This document shows, piece after piece, positions 21,752 through 30,074 of a stretch of 32,972 nt of DNA (within the stretch, counting starts at the first letter, position 1; each line of letters begins with the position of its first letter). Made by a program: the position numbers and the translations under genes. The notes below the pieces were generated by a model. That model ran no database searches and was not told where the DNA came from. It saw only the letters and a program-made list of their open reading frames with translations. The stretch is from Syntrophaceae bacterium UBA1163 (GTDB lineage Bacteria; Desulfobacterota; BSN033; UBA1163): the NCBI GenBank assembly GCA_002311635.1, contig DBZJ01000033.1, positions 1 through 32,972 of the forward strand, written 5' to 3'.

Positions 21752-22900
21752 TCATCCCATGGCCTCTGCCAATAATTCCGTCACATCCATCACCTTAATT
21801 TTTTCTTCAAAGCCAGAGGTTTTCGCAGCGTCCTCCAACGTCAACACGCAGAGGGGACACGCCGTTACCAAGATCTCTGCTCCCAACTCCACGGCATCTC
21901 TCACTCGGATCTCAGCAAGACGCTGGCCCGTGTCCGTTGAAGATTCCACCCACATCCTTCCTCCCCCTCCTTCGCAACAGAGACTCCTCTCTCGAGAACG
22001 GTCCAGTTCTTTGAAGGTAAGGCCGGGGATGGCATTGAGAAGGATTCGAGGCTCATCGAAGACGTCATTCTGTTTGCCCAAAAAACAGGGATCGTGATAG
22101 GTGACCACTTTTTTGACCTCTTGCGTGAGAGAGAGTTTCCCTTCTTCTAATCGCTTGCTGAGAAGCTGGGTTGCGTGGAGAACATTGAATTTTCCCTGAG
22201 GATACTCGTTCTTGAGGGCATTGAAGCCATGGGGACATGTGGTGACGATATTTTCAATCTGATAAGTCTCAAACTGTTTCACATTTCCTTCAGCGAGTTC
22301 CTCAAAGAGACCGATCTCCCCCATTCTCCGGATTTCGTTGCCGCAGCATTGTTCCGCGTTTCCGAGAATCCCGAAGTCGACTTCGGCCTGTTGAAGCACG
22401 AGAGCAAAGGATTTTGCTATTTCCTGAATTCGTGGATCGGAAGACGCCGTGCATCCGACAAAATAAAGAAATTCAGCACGGTCTCCTTGGGAGAAGTCTT
22501 TGACCTTGAAATCTTCGGGCAGCCCTTTGATCCACTCTGTCCTTTTGTTCTTCGCTGTTCCCCAGGGGTTTCCATATTTGTAAGCGCTTTCCATGGCTTC
22601 GATAATGGTCTTAGGAATGTGGCCCTCTTCAATCAAGGTTCCCCTTAATCCAATGATCAGATCCATGGGCTTCAAACCACGAGGACATCGGAGGGTGCAG
22701 GTCTTACATGTCGTACAATCCCAAAGCTCCTCCTTCTCACTGAGCCGATCGAGATTCTTTCCCAAAATCCCCTCGATCATCAGCTTTCGGATATTCAGCT
22801 TCGATTTGAGGGAAACAGGGCATCCTCCTGTACACTTACCACACTGAAAACATCCATAGAGGTCGAATTTTTGGGCAAAAGTCTGTTCCGATGATTCCAT
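21752..22900 (-). CDS. fused HdrC-HdrB (HdrD-like) iron-sulfur oxidoreductase
   Basis: A 382-residue soluble protein with an HdrC-like N-terminal ferredoxin (Cys17/20/23/27 and Cys62/65/68/72) and an HdrB-like C-terminal half with two CCG domains. The second CCG domain is complete (Cys272, Cys308/309, Cys348, Cys351). The first has Cys150, Cys185/186 and Cys222 but reads CPHGFNALKNEYP where homologues have CPHCFN, so its last Cys is Gly225. HdrD-, BamD- and LutA/GlpC-like proteins share the fold and bind [4Fe-4S] or noncubane clusters. No membrane segment is present, which distinguishes it from Etf:menaquinone oxidoreductases. It begins the coupled block that ends with nuoE; GGAGG lies nine bases upstream. 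Confidence 0.92.
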   Translation of the reverse strand: MESSEQTFAQKFDLYGCFQCGKCTGGCPVSLKSKLNIRKLMIEGILGKNLDRLSEKEELWDCTTCKTCTLRCPRGLKPMDLIIGLRGTLIEEGHIPKTIIEAMESAYKYGNPWGTAKNKRTEWIKGLPEDFKVKDFSQGDRAEFLYFVGCTASSDPRIQEIAKSFALVLQQAEVDFGILGNAEQCCGNEIRRMGEIGLFEELAEGNVKQFETYQIENIVTTCPHGFNALKNEYPQGKFNVLHATQLLSKRLEEGKLSLTQEVKKVVTYHDPCFLGKQNDVFDEPRILLNAIPGLTFKELDRSRERSLCCEGGGGRMWVESSTDTGQRLAEIRVRDAVELGAEILVTACPLCVLTLEDAAKTSGFEEKIKVMDVTELLAEAMG

Positions 22901-22947
22901 TTCTTACGTCCTCCCCGTGTCGAAACTCGACTAAAGTCACTACATCT

Positions 22948-22996
22948 AAGTGTCAAATATTAAAGCCGAAATGTCAAATAAAATCCAAAGTGCAGG
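22948..22996. repeat. 7-nt repeat array, single arm
   Basis: AAGTGTC AAATATT AAAGCCG AAATGTC AAATAAA ATCCAAA GTGCAGG, in the 138-nt spacer between ACAD3 and the fused Hdr gene. No complementary arm is evident; the remaining bases are AT-rich and could hold a promoter, but I cannot define one. Confidence 0.65.
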
Positions 22997-23038
22997 TGCC
23001 AGCCTGTGAATAATTTCATTTATACAGTGAAAAAATTT

Positions 23039-24184
23039 TCAACGCTTCAATATTTCCCTCGAAATCACGATCCGCTGTACCTCTGAAGTCCCTTCATAGA
23101 GCGTTGTTCCGATCACATCTCGAAGGTAGCGCTCGACCGGATAGTCTTTCATGTACCCATAGCCTCCCAGCATCTGAATGGAGCGAATGGCGACCTTCCT
23201 AGCTGTCTCGGTGGCAAAGAGCTTCGCCATGGAAGCCTCTTTCGTGAAGGGTTGTCGAGTCTCCTTGAGAAGAGCCGCACGCAACACCAGAAGCTGAGCG
23301 GCCTCTAACTCCGTATACGAGTCTGCGATCATCCATTGAATGGCCTCAAAGCTGGAAAGAGGTTTACCAAAAGCCTGCCTTTCTATAACATACGTGGTCG
23401 CAAAGTCAATGGCTGCAAATCCGACCCCCACCGCCAAAGATCCAATTCCGATTCTTCCGCCGTTGAGTTCGATCATCGCTATCTTAAATCCCTCACCCTC
23501 CTTGCCCAAAAGGCAATTGCGGGGAATAACGCAATGGTCAAAGATCAATTCGTTGTTCAGCGATGCCCGGTGGCCCATCTTCTCCTCTGTTTTTCCGACG
23601 ATCAATCCCGGCGTTCCCTTTTCAATGACAAATGCGCTGATCCCTTTTCCCTTTCTCGCATTTCGATCCGTGATGGCCCAGGCAACGGTTACTCCCGAGG
23701 CTTCCCCGCTGGTGATCATGGCTTTGGTTCCATTCAGAGTATACGTGTTATCCCGATGGATGGCCGTCATACGAATGTTGGCGGCATCGGATCCAGTGTG
23801 GGGTTCGGTAAGGGCAAAGGCTCCGGCGGGATATTCCCCGCTGCATATCTTGGGGAGATGCTTTCTTTTTATTTCCTCCTGTCCAAACTCATAGATCAAC
23901 TCTGCGACCATATTGGTCACGGAGGTCGTCACCGCATGGGAAGCACAGCCCTTAGCGATTTCCGTGATGGCAAGGCTACAGGCCACAGGTCCAACTTCGG
24001 ACCCGCCGTATTCCACAGGAATATTCATCCCCATCAACCCTTTCTCAGCCATCTTCTTGAGGTTTTGATAGGGGAACTGTTTCTCCTCGTCATATTGGGC
24101 GGCCACGGGTTTGATGTTCCTCTCCGTAAAATCTCTCGCCATATTTCTGATCATCTCTTGTTCCTGAGTGAGTTTGAAGTCCAT
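23039..24184 (-). CDS. acyl-CoA dehydrogenase (ACAD3)
   Basis: An acyl-CoA dehydrogenase of 381 residues from MDFKLTQEQEMIRNMA. Motifs are FALTEPHTGSDAA, RQAFGKPLSSFEA, MLGGYGYMKDYPVER and LYEGTSEVQRIVI with the catalytic Glu. An upstream in-frame ATG at 24250 would add 22 residues (MRIAECGIRIPKSAI...), but these are merely a translation of the 7-nt repeat array in the spacer; the ATG at 24184 has GGAGG directly upstream. It lies with 3-hydroxyacyl-CoA dehydrogenase and thiolase genes, so it probably serves butyryl-CoA-like beta-oxidation. No enoyl-CoA hydratase is present in this cluster and one must be encoded elsewhere. Confidence 0.95.
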   Translation of the reverse strand: MDFKLTQEQEMIRNMARDFTERNIKPVAAQYDEEKQFPYQNLKKMAEKGLMGMNIPVEYGGSEVGPVACSLAITEIAKGCASHAVTTSVTNMVAELIYEFGQEEIKRKHLPKICSGEYPAGAFALTEPHTGSDAANIRMTAIHRDNTYTLNGTKAMITSGEASGVTVAWAITDRNARKGKGISAFVIEKGTPGLIVGKTEEKMGHRASLNNELIFDHCVIPRNCLLGKEGEGFKIAMIELNGGRIGIGSLAVGVGFAAIDFATTYVIERQAFGKPLSSFEAIQWMIADSYTELEAAQLLVLRAALLKETRQPFTKEASMAKLFATETARKVAIRSIQMLGGYGYMKDYPVERYLRDVIGTTLYEGTSEVQRIVISREILKR

Positions 24185-24197
24185 GTTCCTCCATCGC

Positions 24198-24260
24198 GGA
24201 TTTTGGATTGCAGATTTCGGAATTCTTATTCCGCATTCCGCAATTCGCATTCCGAATTAG
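24198..24260. repeat. 7-nt repeat array filling the ACAD3-hbd spacer
   Basis: Nine units in register: GGATTTT GGATTGC AGATTTC GGAATTC TTATTCC GCATTCC GCAATTC GCATTCC GAATTAG. The first half is roughly the reverse complement of the second around GGAATTC. It covers nearly the whole spacer and enters the hbd stop codon (24257-24259). Confidence 0.85.
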
Positions 24261-25105
24261 TAAACATAAAACCCTCTTCCTGTTTTTCTGCCCAGGTAGC
24301 CCGCCTCGACATACTTTTTGAGGAGAGGGCAGGGCCGATACTTGGAATCGCCTAAACCGTTATAAATGACCTCCATGATCGCCAGACACGTATCCAATCC
24401 AATCAGGTCAGCCAATGTCAATGGGCCCATTGGATGATTCATGCCCAATTTCATGACGGCGTCGATGGCCTCCGGTGTACCCACTCCCTCGAGGAGAGCA
24501 TAAATCGCCTCGTTGATCATGGGCATTAAGACTCGATTGGAGATGAATCCTGGAAAGTCATTCGCTTCTACAGGAGTCTTACCCAACTTCTCGGCGAGAG
24601 ACTTGACGGTGTTAAAAGTTTCCTGGGAAGATTGAAGACCTCGGACGATCTCCACTAATTGCATCACCGGGACAGGATTCATGAAATGCATTCCAATGAC
24701 CTGCGAAGGCCTTTGAGTGGCCGATGCAATTTTGGTGATCGAGATGGAGGACGTATTGCTCGAGAGGATGACCTCTCTCCGGCAAACTTGATCCAGTTTT
24801 TTGAAGATGTCTAATTTGAGGGATTCGTTCTCTGTGGCGGCCTCGACGACGAAATCGACCTCCGCCATATCTTGAACCTGAATCGTTCCCTTTATCCTTG
24901 CCATGACCTCATTTTTCTTGCTGGAAGGGATCTTTCCCTTTTCCACCATCCGGTCCAGATTCTTAGAAATCGTCCCAAGTCCCTTTTGAACGAAAGAGTC
25001 TGCAATATCGCTCATCACCACTTGAAGCCCCGAATAGGCGGCCACCTGGGCGATACCATTTCCCATCTGTCCCGCGCCGACGACGCCGATGGTTTTGACG
25101 TCCAT
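24257..25105 (-). CDS. hbd: 3-hydroxybutyryl-CoA dehydrogenase
   Basis: A 282-residue NAD(P)-dependent 3-hydroxyacyl-CoA dehydrogenase. The Rossmann motif [14 protein letters not shown] is at the N-terminus, with [10 protein letters not shown], the catalytic-His segment [36 protein letters not shown], and the C-terminal [15 protein letters not shown] and [11 protein letters not shown]. It oxidises (S)-3-hydroxybutyryl-CoA to acetoacetyl-CoA (or the reverse) and so feeds the thiolase encoded upstream. The ATG at 25105 lies behind a GGGGGGA stretch; a further Met at 25126 adds seven residues without support. Spacers on both sides are filled with 7-nt repeats. Confidence 0.95.
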   Translation of the reverse strand: MDVKTIGVVGAGQMGNGIAQVAAYSGLQVVMSDIADSFVQKGLGTISKNLDRMVEKGKIPSSKKNEVMARIKGTIQVQDMAEVDFVVEAATENESLKLDIFKKLDQVCRREVILSSNTSSISITKIASATQRPSQVIGMHFMNPVPVMQLVEIVRGLQSSQETFNTVKSLAEKLGKTPVEANDFPGFISNRVLMPMINEAIYALLEGVGTPEAIDAVMKLGMNHPMGPLTLADLIGLDTCLAIMEVIYNGLGDSKYRPCPLLKKYVEAGYLGRKTGRGFYVY

Positions 25106-25123
25106 AGTCCCCCCGTAAAAACT

Positions 25124-25229
25124 CATTGCAAAATTAACATTGAAAAATTAGCAATTAGCAATCGAAAGAAAAAATCTTTGATGGATAACTTTTCATTGTT
25201 AACTTTGCATTTTTCAATGTTCTTTTTAG
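25124..25229. repeat. 7-nt repeat, two complementary arms
   Basis: Arm 1 (25124-25165): CATTGCA AAATTAA CATTGAA AAATTAG CAATTAG CAATCGA. Arm 2 (25181-25229): ATGGATA ACTTTTC ATTGTTA ACTTTGC ATTTTTC AATGTTC TTTTTAG. The arms pair imperfectly (AACATTGAAAAATTAGCAA against TTTGCATTTTTCAATGTT) and cover the hbd-thiolase spacer into the thiolase stop. Confidence 0.85.
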
Positions 25230-26407
25230 CCTACTCTTTCTACAATGAGGCTGACCGCCTCTGCCCCCCCTAAACACAGAGAAGCCATTCCTCGCTTGAC
25301 TCCTCTGTCTCTCATGGCATAGAGCAACGTTGTAAGGATTCTCGCACCACTCGCCCCAATGGGATGGCCCAAGGCGACAGCACCCCCGCGGACATTGACC
25401 TTATTCTTGTCGATTCCGAGGGTTTTGATAACGGCCAGTGTTGTCGCAGAAAAGGCTTCGTTGATTTCGAAGAGATCGATCTCCGCGATGGAGAGGCCGG
25501 CCTTTTTGAGGACCTTGGGAATCGATTGAATCGGGGCAACGAGCACGTCCTCTAACTCCACACCCGCTGCCGCTTGCGCTCCGACCTTTGCCATGGGCTC
25601 CACACCTAAGGCACGGGCCTTCTCCTTTGACATGACCACGAGAGCACTTGCTCCGTCACTGATCTTGGACGAATTTGCTGCCGTGACGACTCCGTCCTCC
25701 TTAAAGACAGACTTCAATCTGGCCATAGACTTGAGATCTGTATCACGGGGTCCCTCATCGGTGTTGAAGATGACGGGTTCCCCCTTTCTTGAAGGGATCG
25801 GGATGGGGAGGATCTCCTGTTTGAATCTTCCCTCCTGGGTCGCCTTCATCGCCTTGAGGTTCGATTCGTAGGCAAACTGGTCCTGTTCTTTACGACTGAT
25901 ATCAAACTTCTTCGATTGGATCTCGGCGGTATAGCCCATGTGGTAATCGTTCACGACGTCCCAGAGGCCATCATGGACCATTCCGTCCACTAATTTTCCA
26001 TCCCAAAGCCGGTAGCCCGTCCTTGCATTTTCCAAATAGTAGGGAGTTCGGCTCATGCTCTCCATGCCGCCTGCGACGATCACCTCCGCGTCTCCGGCTG
26101 CGATGGCCTGGGCGGCAAGCATCACCGCCTTCAACCCTGAACCGCAAACCTTGTTCACGGTGATCGCCCCTCCGGACATTGGAAGCCCGGCCTTGATCAT
26201 CGCCTGACGCGCCGGGTTCTGTCCCAGTCCGCACGGGAGGACATTCCCCATGATCACTTCGTCAACATCCTCCTTTCGAATCTTCGATCGCTTGACGGCC
26301 TCTTCGATTACCTTCCCCCCCAATTCCGTAGCACTGAGTGAACTTAATCCCCCGAGAAAATTACCGATGGCTGTTCGGACGGCACTGGTAATCACGACCT
26401 CTCTCAT
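25226..26407 (-). CDS. acetyl-CoA acetyltransferase (thiolase)
   Basis: A canonical 393-residue biosynthetic/degradative thiolase. The nucleophilic Cys is in VNKVCGSGLKAVMLA (about residue 88), followed by GGMESMS, INEAFSATTLAV, the catalytic-His motif GGAVALGHPIGASGARI and the second active-site Cys in CLGGAEAVS. It cleaves acetoacetyl-CoA to two acetyl-CoA in beta-oxidation. This normal active site contrasts with the thiolase-like protein at 2077-3471. The ATG at 26407 has GGAG upstream; a TTG immediately before it is also in frame. The gene is 32 nt after the CBS-ACT gene. Confidence 0.96.
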   Translation of the reverse strand: MREVVITSAVRTAIGNFLGGLSSLSATELGGKVIEEAVKRSKIRKEDVDEVIMGNVLPCGLGQNPARQAMIKAGLPMSGGAITVNKVCGSGLKAVMLAAQAIAAGDAEVIVAGGMESMSRTPYYLENARTGYRLWDGKLVDGMVHDGLWDVVNDYHMGYTAEIQSKKFDISRKEQDQFAYESNLKAMKATQEGRFKQEILPIPIPSRKGEPVIFNTDEGPRDTDLKSMARLKSVFKEDGVVTAANSSKISDGASALVVMSKEKARALGVEPMAKVGAQAAAGVELEDVLVAPIQSIPKVLKKAGLSIAEIDLFEINEAFSATTLAVIKTLGIDKNKVNVRGGAVALGHPIGASGARILTTLLYAMRDRGVKRGMASLCLGGAEAVSLIVERVG

Positions 26408-26439
26408 CAATGTCCTCTCCTTTCCGAAAACCGTCTACG

Positions 26440-27117
26440 CTAAACAGAAGGCCACTTGCCTATCGATAGGACATCGTAGCCTGCCTTCTCCAGATCTTTA
26501 ACAATCTCATTGTAATCTTCCGTCTTGATTCGGATGGCGGCGATCCTTTTCCCTTCTACCATAAAAGAGGGAGTGATAATGCTGATCACATTCACGTTAT
26601 GTTTTTTAAAGACTTGAAGGACTTCCAGGAGCACACCGGGTTTGTCTTCAATGGCAATGGTTAGACGGGTGCCTTTTTGCTTAAGGCCGAATATGTCCAC
26701 AAAATGGTCTAAGGCATCTGTTTCCGTAAAAATTCCGTACAGCTTTTCTCCCTCCAGAACAGGAAGGCACCCGATCTTATGATCGTGCATCAGTTGAACC
26801 GCTTCTTCGATCAATGCGGCAGGAGTTATCGTGATCAGCTTGTCCTTTGGTGTCATGAAGGCCGAAACTTTCAGCTTTCCCAGGAGAAAGTTGAGCTCCT
26901 GCACACTGAGCAGGGTTGCATCGGAAGGGGCTGCCTCCCGGATATCTCTGTCGGTAACAATTCCTACCAATTTGCCGTGCTTATCCACCACCGGCAGATG
27001 TCGAACGCCCTTCTCATGGATAAGGCTTCTCGCTTCAAAAAAGGAAGCATCCGGCGCTATCGTTAAAGGATTTCTATGGATCCTTTCCCTCATAAATCCT
27101 TTGTAATGAATTTTCAT
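26440..27117 (-). CDS. CBS-CBS-ACT regulatory protein (AcuB-like)
   Basis: A 225-residue cytoplasmic sensor: CBS domain 1 (about 9-65, GVRHLPVVDKHGKLVGIVTDRDI), CBS domain 2 (about 85-140, KIGCLPVLEGEKLYGIFTETD) and a C-terminal ACT domain (about 150-222, LTIAIEDKPGVLLEVLQVF). CBS pairs usually bind adenosine nucleotides and ACT domains bind small metabolites, often amino acids. AcuB-like proteins are linked to acetyl-CoA/acetoin metabolism. Lying between the CoA-ligase and thiolase genes, it may adjust activation or oxidation of the substrate to energy state; this is an inference. A second Met, at residue 9 behind AAAGGA, is an alternative start. Confidence 0.9.
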   Translation of the reverse strand: MKIHYKGFMRERIHRNPLTIAPDASFFEARSLIHEKGVRHLPVVDKHGKLVGIVTDRDIREAAPSDATLLSVQELNFLLGKLKVSAFMTPKDKLITITPAALIEEAVQLMHDHKIGCLPVLEGEKLYGIFTETDALDHFVDIFGLKQKGTRLTIAIEDKPGVLLEVLQVFKKHNVNVISIITPSFMVEGKRIAAIRIKTEDYNEIVKDLEKAGYDVLSIGKWPSV

Positions 27118-27204
27118 AACCGATTCTCCCTTCGTTCAAATGGGATTTGATCTTAGCACATTTCAAAGAGACTCGTCAAAAAGTCTACTTCGTCGATGCC
27201 TCAC

Positions 27205-28497
27205 TCACTCCCATGTCCGTTGGTCTTCGATCTTCCTGGCCTCCTCCGGGATGGTCCCTTTCGGGACAAACCGGACATCACCCCTTATTTTGACCATATC
27301 TCGAATGGATTGTTCTATCTTTTCCTTCAACTTTTCAATTTGAGCAACTTCCTCTTTCAGCTCAATCCTGAAGATCATCTCATCCTTATGTTTTTCTCTT
27401 CTGACAACCACCTGATACTTTGCAATTTGTGGATACCTTGAGGCCACTTCATCCACCTGACCGGGGTGTACGAAGAGACCTCTTACCTTGGTCGCCTGAT
27501 CGACTCTCCCAAGGATCTTTAACAACCTGGGCGATGTTCTGCCACAGGGGCAGCGGGTCTCAGTCAGGATCGAGAGGTCTCCTGTTCCAAATCGAATGAG
27601 GGGGTAAAACTTATTGAAGGTGGTAGCAACAATCTCTCCAGTTTTTCCAGGGTCCAGTTGTTTTCCTGTCTGAGGATCGACGATCTCCACAATCTTATCA
27701 TCCGGGATATGCATTCCATTCCTCTCCATGCACTCATAACCCAAACATCGAATATCGGCGGTCCCATAACCTTGTCGGATAATCATCCCGAATCTCTCTT
27801 CCAATTCAGATCGGAGGGATTCGGAGAGCATTTCCGCGGCCACGAAACCGACCCGAAGGATGAGGTCTTTCCTCAAATCGAGGCCCATCTCCTCCGCCTT
27901 TTCAGCGATGTTGAGAAGAAAGCTCGGGGTTCCGCAGAACGCCTTGACCTTTAAATTCTTGAGGATATTCACTTGTTGTTCAGTATTGCCAACGCCTGTG
28001 GGGATCGTGATACATCCGATCTCGAAGAGGGAGTTGTCCACCATCTGCATCGCAAAAGGAACCATGTGGTAACTGAATGTATTGATGGCAATGTCTCCGG
28101 GGCGAAAGCCCGCGGCAAACATCCCCTGCGCCCATCCCAGTTCATCATACTCCGTTTCACCTGGTTCATAGAGGGGTCCCGGCGAGATGTAAATCCTTCT
28201 CAAGGCATGAAGGGGAACCCCTTCAAATCCGCCGAGGGGGGGAGTCTTCTTCTGAAGTTCCATTAAGTCCGTCTTTTGGGTAATGGGAACTTTTTCCAGA
28301 TCCTTAACTGTCTGGATGTCGCTTGGCTTCACACCGGCGGTATCCATCTTGTTTTTAATCGCCAAGGAGTGTTTATAAGCATATTGTGCAATCCCTCGTA
28401 GCCTTCGGTTGAGATATTCGAAGCGTTTTTCGGAGTCCATTGTCTCAAGATTCTTCTTAAAGAAACCTATCCTCCGGTCCAGCAATGGCTTAGGCAT
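27205..28497 (-). CDS. phenylacetate-CoA ligase (PaaK) family protein
   Basis: A 430-residue adenylate-forming enzyme of the PaaK branch. Recognisable parts are the N-terminal RLRGIAQYAYKHS, QGYGTADIRCLGYEC, TGEIVATTFNKFYPLIRFGTGDLS, CPCGRTSPRLLKILGRVDQATKVRG and GLFVHPGQVDEV. The P-loop is atypical: where PaaK has SSGTTGKPT, this protein has YISPGPLYEPGETEYD (about 103-118), so ATP handling may differ. It is expected to activate an aryl or acyl acid to its CoA ester, which fits its place beside a Liv-type importer. Phenylacetate itself is not shown to be the substrate. The ATG has CAGGAG seven bases upstream. Confidence 0.88.
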   Translation of the reverse strand: MPKPLLDRRIGFFKKNLETMDSEKRFEYLNRRLRGIAQYAYKHSLAIKNKMDTAGVKPSDIQTVKDLEKVPITQKTDLMELQKKTPPLGGFEGVPLHALRRIYISPGPLYEPGETEYDELGWAQGMFAAGFRPGDIAINTFSYHMVPFAMQMVDNSLFEIGCITIPTGVGNTEQQVNILKNLKVKAFCGTPSFLLNIAEKAEEMGLDLRKDLILRVGFVAAEMLSESLRSELEERFGMIIRQGYGTADIRCLGYECMERNGMHIPDDKIVEIVDPQTGKQLDPGKTGEIVATTFNKFYPLIRFGTGDLSILTETRCPCGRTSPRLLKILGRVDQATKVRGLFVHPGQVDEVASRYPQIAKYQVVVRREKHKDEMIFRIELKEEVAQIEKLKEKIEQSIRDMVKIRGDVRFVPKGTIPEEARKIEDQRTWE

Positions 28498-28553
28498 GTG
28501 AGAACTCCTGTTCTTCCGGGCTGCTCCAAGCTAAAAGGAGAGAAAAAAAGGGA

Positions 28554-29126
28554 TCATTTCTTGTTCGGGAACTTTCCTTCAAAGGGGACAAAAACATCTC
28601 CCTTTTCCGTGGAGAAGACTGCCATCCCTTCTGACATTTTGATACCGAAGTCGAAATCTCCGATTTTCGAATACCAGTTTTTGACGACATCGTCGGCCTT
28701 AAGATCCAGAGCCTGAATCTTCGGTGCCTGGGCGACCAGGAGGGTCAGACGCATCGTGACCGAATCCATCACGCTGACCATTCGATACTGGCTTGTCGTA
28801 TGGGATGGAAAATAGATGCGGTCATAATAGGTTGGGGTGGCAATTTCAATATATTTACCCGGCGCCACCTCGAAGGAGACGGTAAATTTAATGTTATCCA
28901 GCATGATATTATATCCGCTCGGGTTATTGACGTTCCACACAAAGCCAAGGGCCATTGGGGTCCGAGTAGGAAGCTCCGCCCAGGGGAAGTAGCTCATTAC
29001 TTCAACTCGATCCAACGTGATTTTCGGCTTTCCTGCGTCATCGGTTGGGAGGAGACCCGGTTTGCACCCCGTCATCCCCCAAACCCCCAAAGCAAGCACG
29101 ATCGGGATCAACAGTAATCTTCGCAT
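28554..29126 (-). CDS. WHy/LEA14-like lipoprotein
   Basis: A 190-residue predicted lipoprotein. It starts MRRLLLIPIVLALGVWGMTGC with a lipobox-like MTGC, so Cys21 would be lipidated. Residues about 45-150 look like a WHy/LEA type 2 domain (GFVWNVNNPSGYNIMLDNIKF), a beta-sandwich known from desiccation-related proteins and some secretion-associated lipoproteins. The ATG at 29126 has GGAGG six bases upstream; an upstream Met at 29144 lies within the spacer. It sits between the LivF and CoA-ligase genes, an unusual place for such a domain. The function is unknown; a cell-envelope role in substrate capture is only a guess. Confidence 0.8.
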   Translation of the reverse strand: MRRLLLIPIVLALGVWGMTGCKPGLLPTDDAGKPKITLDRVEVMSYFPWAELPTRTPMALGFVWNVNNPSGYNIMLDNIKFTVSFEVAPGKYIEIATPTYYDRIYFPSHTTSQYRMVSVMDSVTMRLTLLVAQAPKIQALDLKADDVVKNWYSKIGDFDFGIKMSEGMAVFSTEKGDVFVPFEGKFPNKK

Positions 29127-29153
29127 AAAAGACCTCCTTCCCATAAATCGGGA

Positions 29154-29238
29154 ATCACGTGACCGTGTTCCGTGTCGCGTGTCCGTAGATTTTCATATTT
29201 CTTTCGGTCACGGTTCACGGACACGTATCACGGTTTTA
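29154..29238. repeat. 7-nt repeat, two complementary arms
   Basis: Arm 1 (29154-29188): ATCACGT GACCGTG TTCCGTG TCGCGTG TCCGTAG. Arm 2 (29204-29238): TCGGTCA CGGTTCA CGGACAC GTATCAC GGTTTTA. The arms are strongly complementary (CCGTGTTCCGTG against CACGGACACG), lie in the livF-lipoprotein spacer and enter the livF stop. Confidence 0.85.
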
Positions 29239-30063
29239 TGTGAGCCATCTTTTTCTTCGTTTGTAATGCTTGACATGCCTGAAGCTTTTTCGCTCGCCCC
29301 TATCAGAGAGGCCGAGATAGAAATCTCTGATGTCCGGATTCTCCTTCAGCTTCCCCGAGGTATCATGCATCACGAGCCGGCCGTTTTCTAAAACATAAGC
29401 ATAGGGCGCCACGGTGAGCGCAAGCTTCACATTTTGTTCCACAAGCAGAAGTGATATTTTCTCGTCCCTGTTCAATTGGGTGATGATTTCAAAGATCTCC
29501 TTAATGAGAAGAGGCGCAAGACCCATGGATGGCTCGTCGAGAAGCATCAGTTTTGGTCTGGCCATAAGACTCCTGCCGATAACCGCCATCTGTTGTTCCC
29601 CACCGCTGATGAAGCCTGCCATCACATTGCGTCGCTCCACCAATCTGGGGAAATAGCGATAAACCTTTTCTAACCTTTCCTTCACCGCAGAGTCGCCTCC
29701 TCTGAGGTGAGCCCCGACCTTGAGATTTTCTTCCACCGTGAGGTGCTCAAAGACCCTCCTGCCTTCGATAATCTGGAAGATCCCTCTTTTGGCGATCTCC
29801 TCCGCTGGAAGATGGTGTATCTTCTCCCCCGCGAATTCAATGCTTCCATCCGTCACCTCACCATCCTCGTGCTTTAGCAATCCGGAAATGGATTTCAAGG
29901 TGGTCGATTTCCCTGCCCCGTTTGCCCCAAGAAGGGCGACAATGCCTCCGTGAGGGACATCGATGGAGACCCCTTTGAGCACGAGAATGATCTCGTGATA
30001 CATGACCTCAACGTTATTGAGCCTCAGTATGGTTTCCGAGGCCGTTGACGCTTCCGATTTCAA
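29236..30063 (-). CDS. livF: branched-chain-type ABC transporter ATP-binding protein LivF
   Basis: An ATP-binding subunit of the HAAT/Liv family, 275 residues from a TTG at 30063 that has GGGAGG six bases upstream and begins 11 nt after the binding-protein stop. A GTG at 30099 would lengthen it by 12 residues and overlap that gene. Walker A is GANGAGKST, the signature is ISGGEQQMAVIGRSL, Walker B is LMLLDEPSMGLAP, and LLVEQNVKLAL is the LivF-type motif. A basic tail (RHVKHYKRRKRWLT) extends past the usual end. It energises uptake through LivHM. The companion ATPase LivG is not in the window and may lie to the right. Confidence 0.95.
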   Translation of the reverse strand: MKSEASTASETILRLNNVEVMYHEIILVLKGVSIDVPHGGIVALLGANGAGKSTTLKSISGLLKHEDGEVTDGSIEFAGEKIHHLPAEEIAKRGIFQIIEGRRVFEHLTVEENLKVGAHLRGGDSAVKERLEKVYRYFPRLVERRNVMAGFISGGEQQMAVIGRSLMARPKLMLLDEPSMGLAPLLIKEIFEIITQLNRDEKISLLLVEQNVKLALTVAPYAYVLENGRLVMHDTSGKLKENPDIRDFYLGLSDRGERKSFRHVKHYKRRKRWLT

Positions 30064-30074
30064 CGTTCTCCTCC

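Noticed and set aside
18761..22900. [FeFe]-hydrogenase operon
   Set aside because: The surrounding gene order resembles one, but no H-cluster protein is encoded in the window; the NuoG-like protein lacks H-cluster motifs.
24198..24260. CRISPR or coding N-terminus of ACAD3
   Set aside because: Units are 7 nt without spacers, so not CRISPR; the extra 22 residues are a translation of the repeat, and the ribosome binding site belongs to the ATG at 24184.
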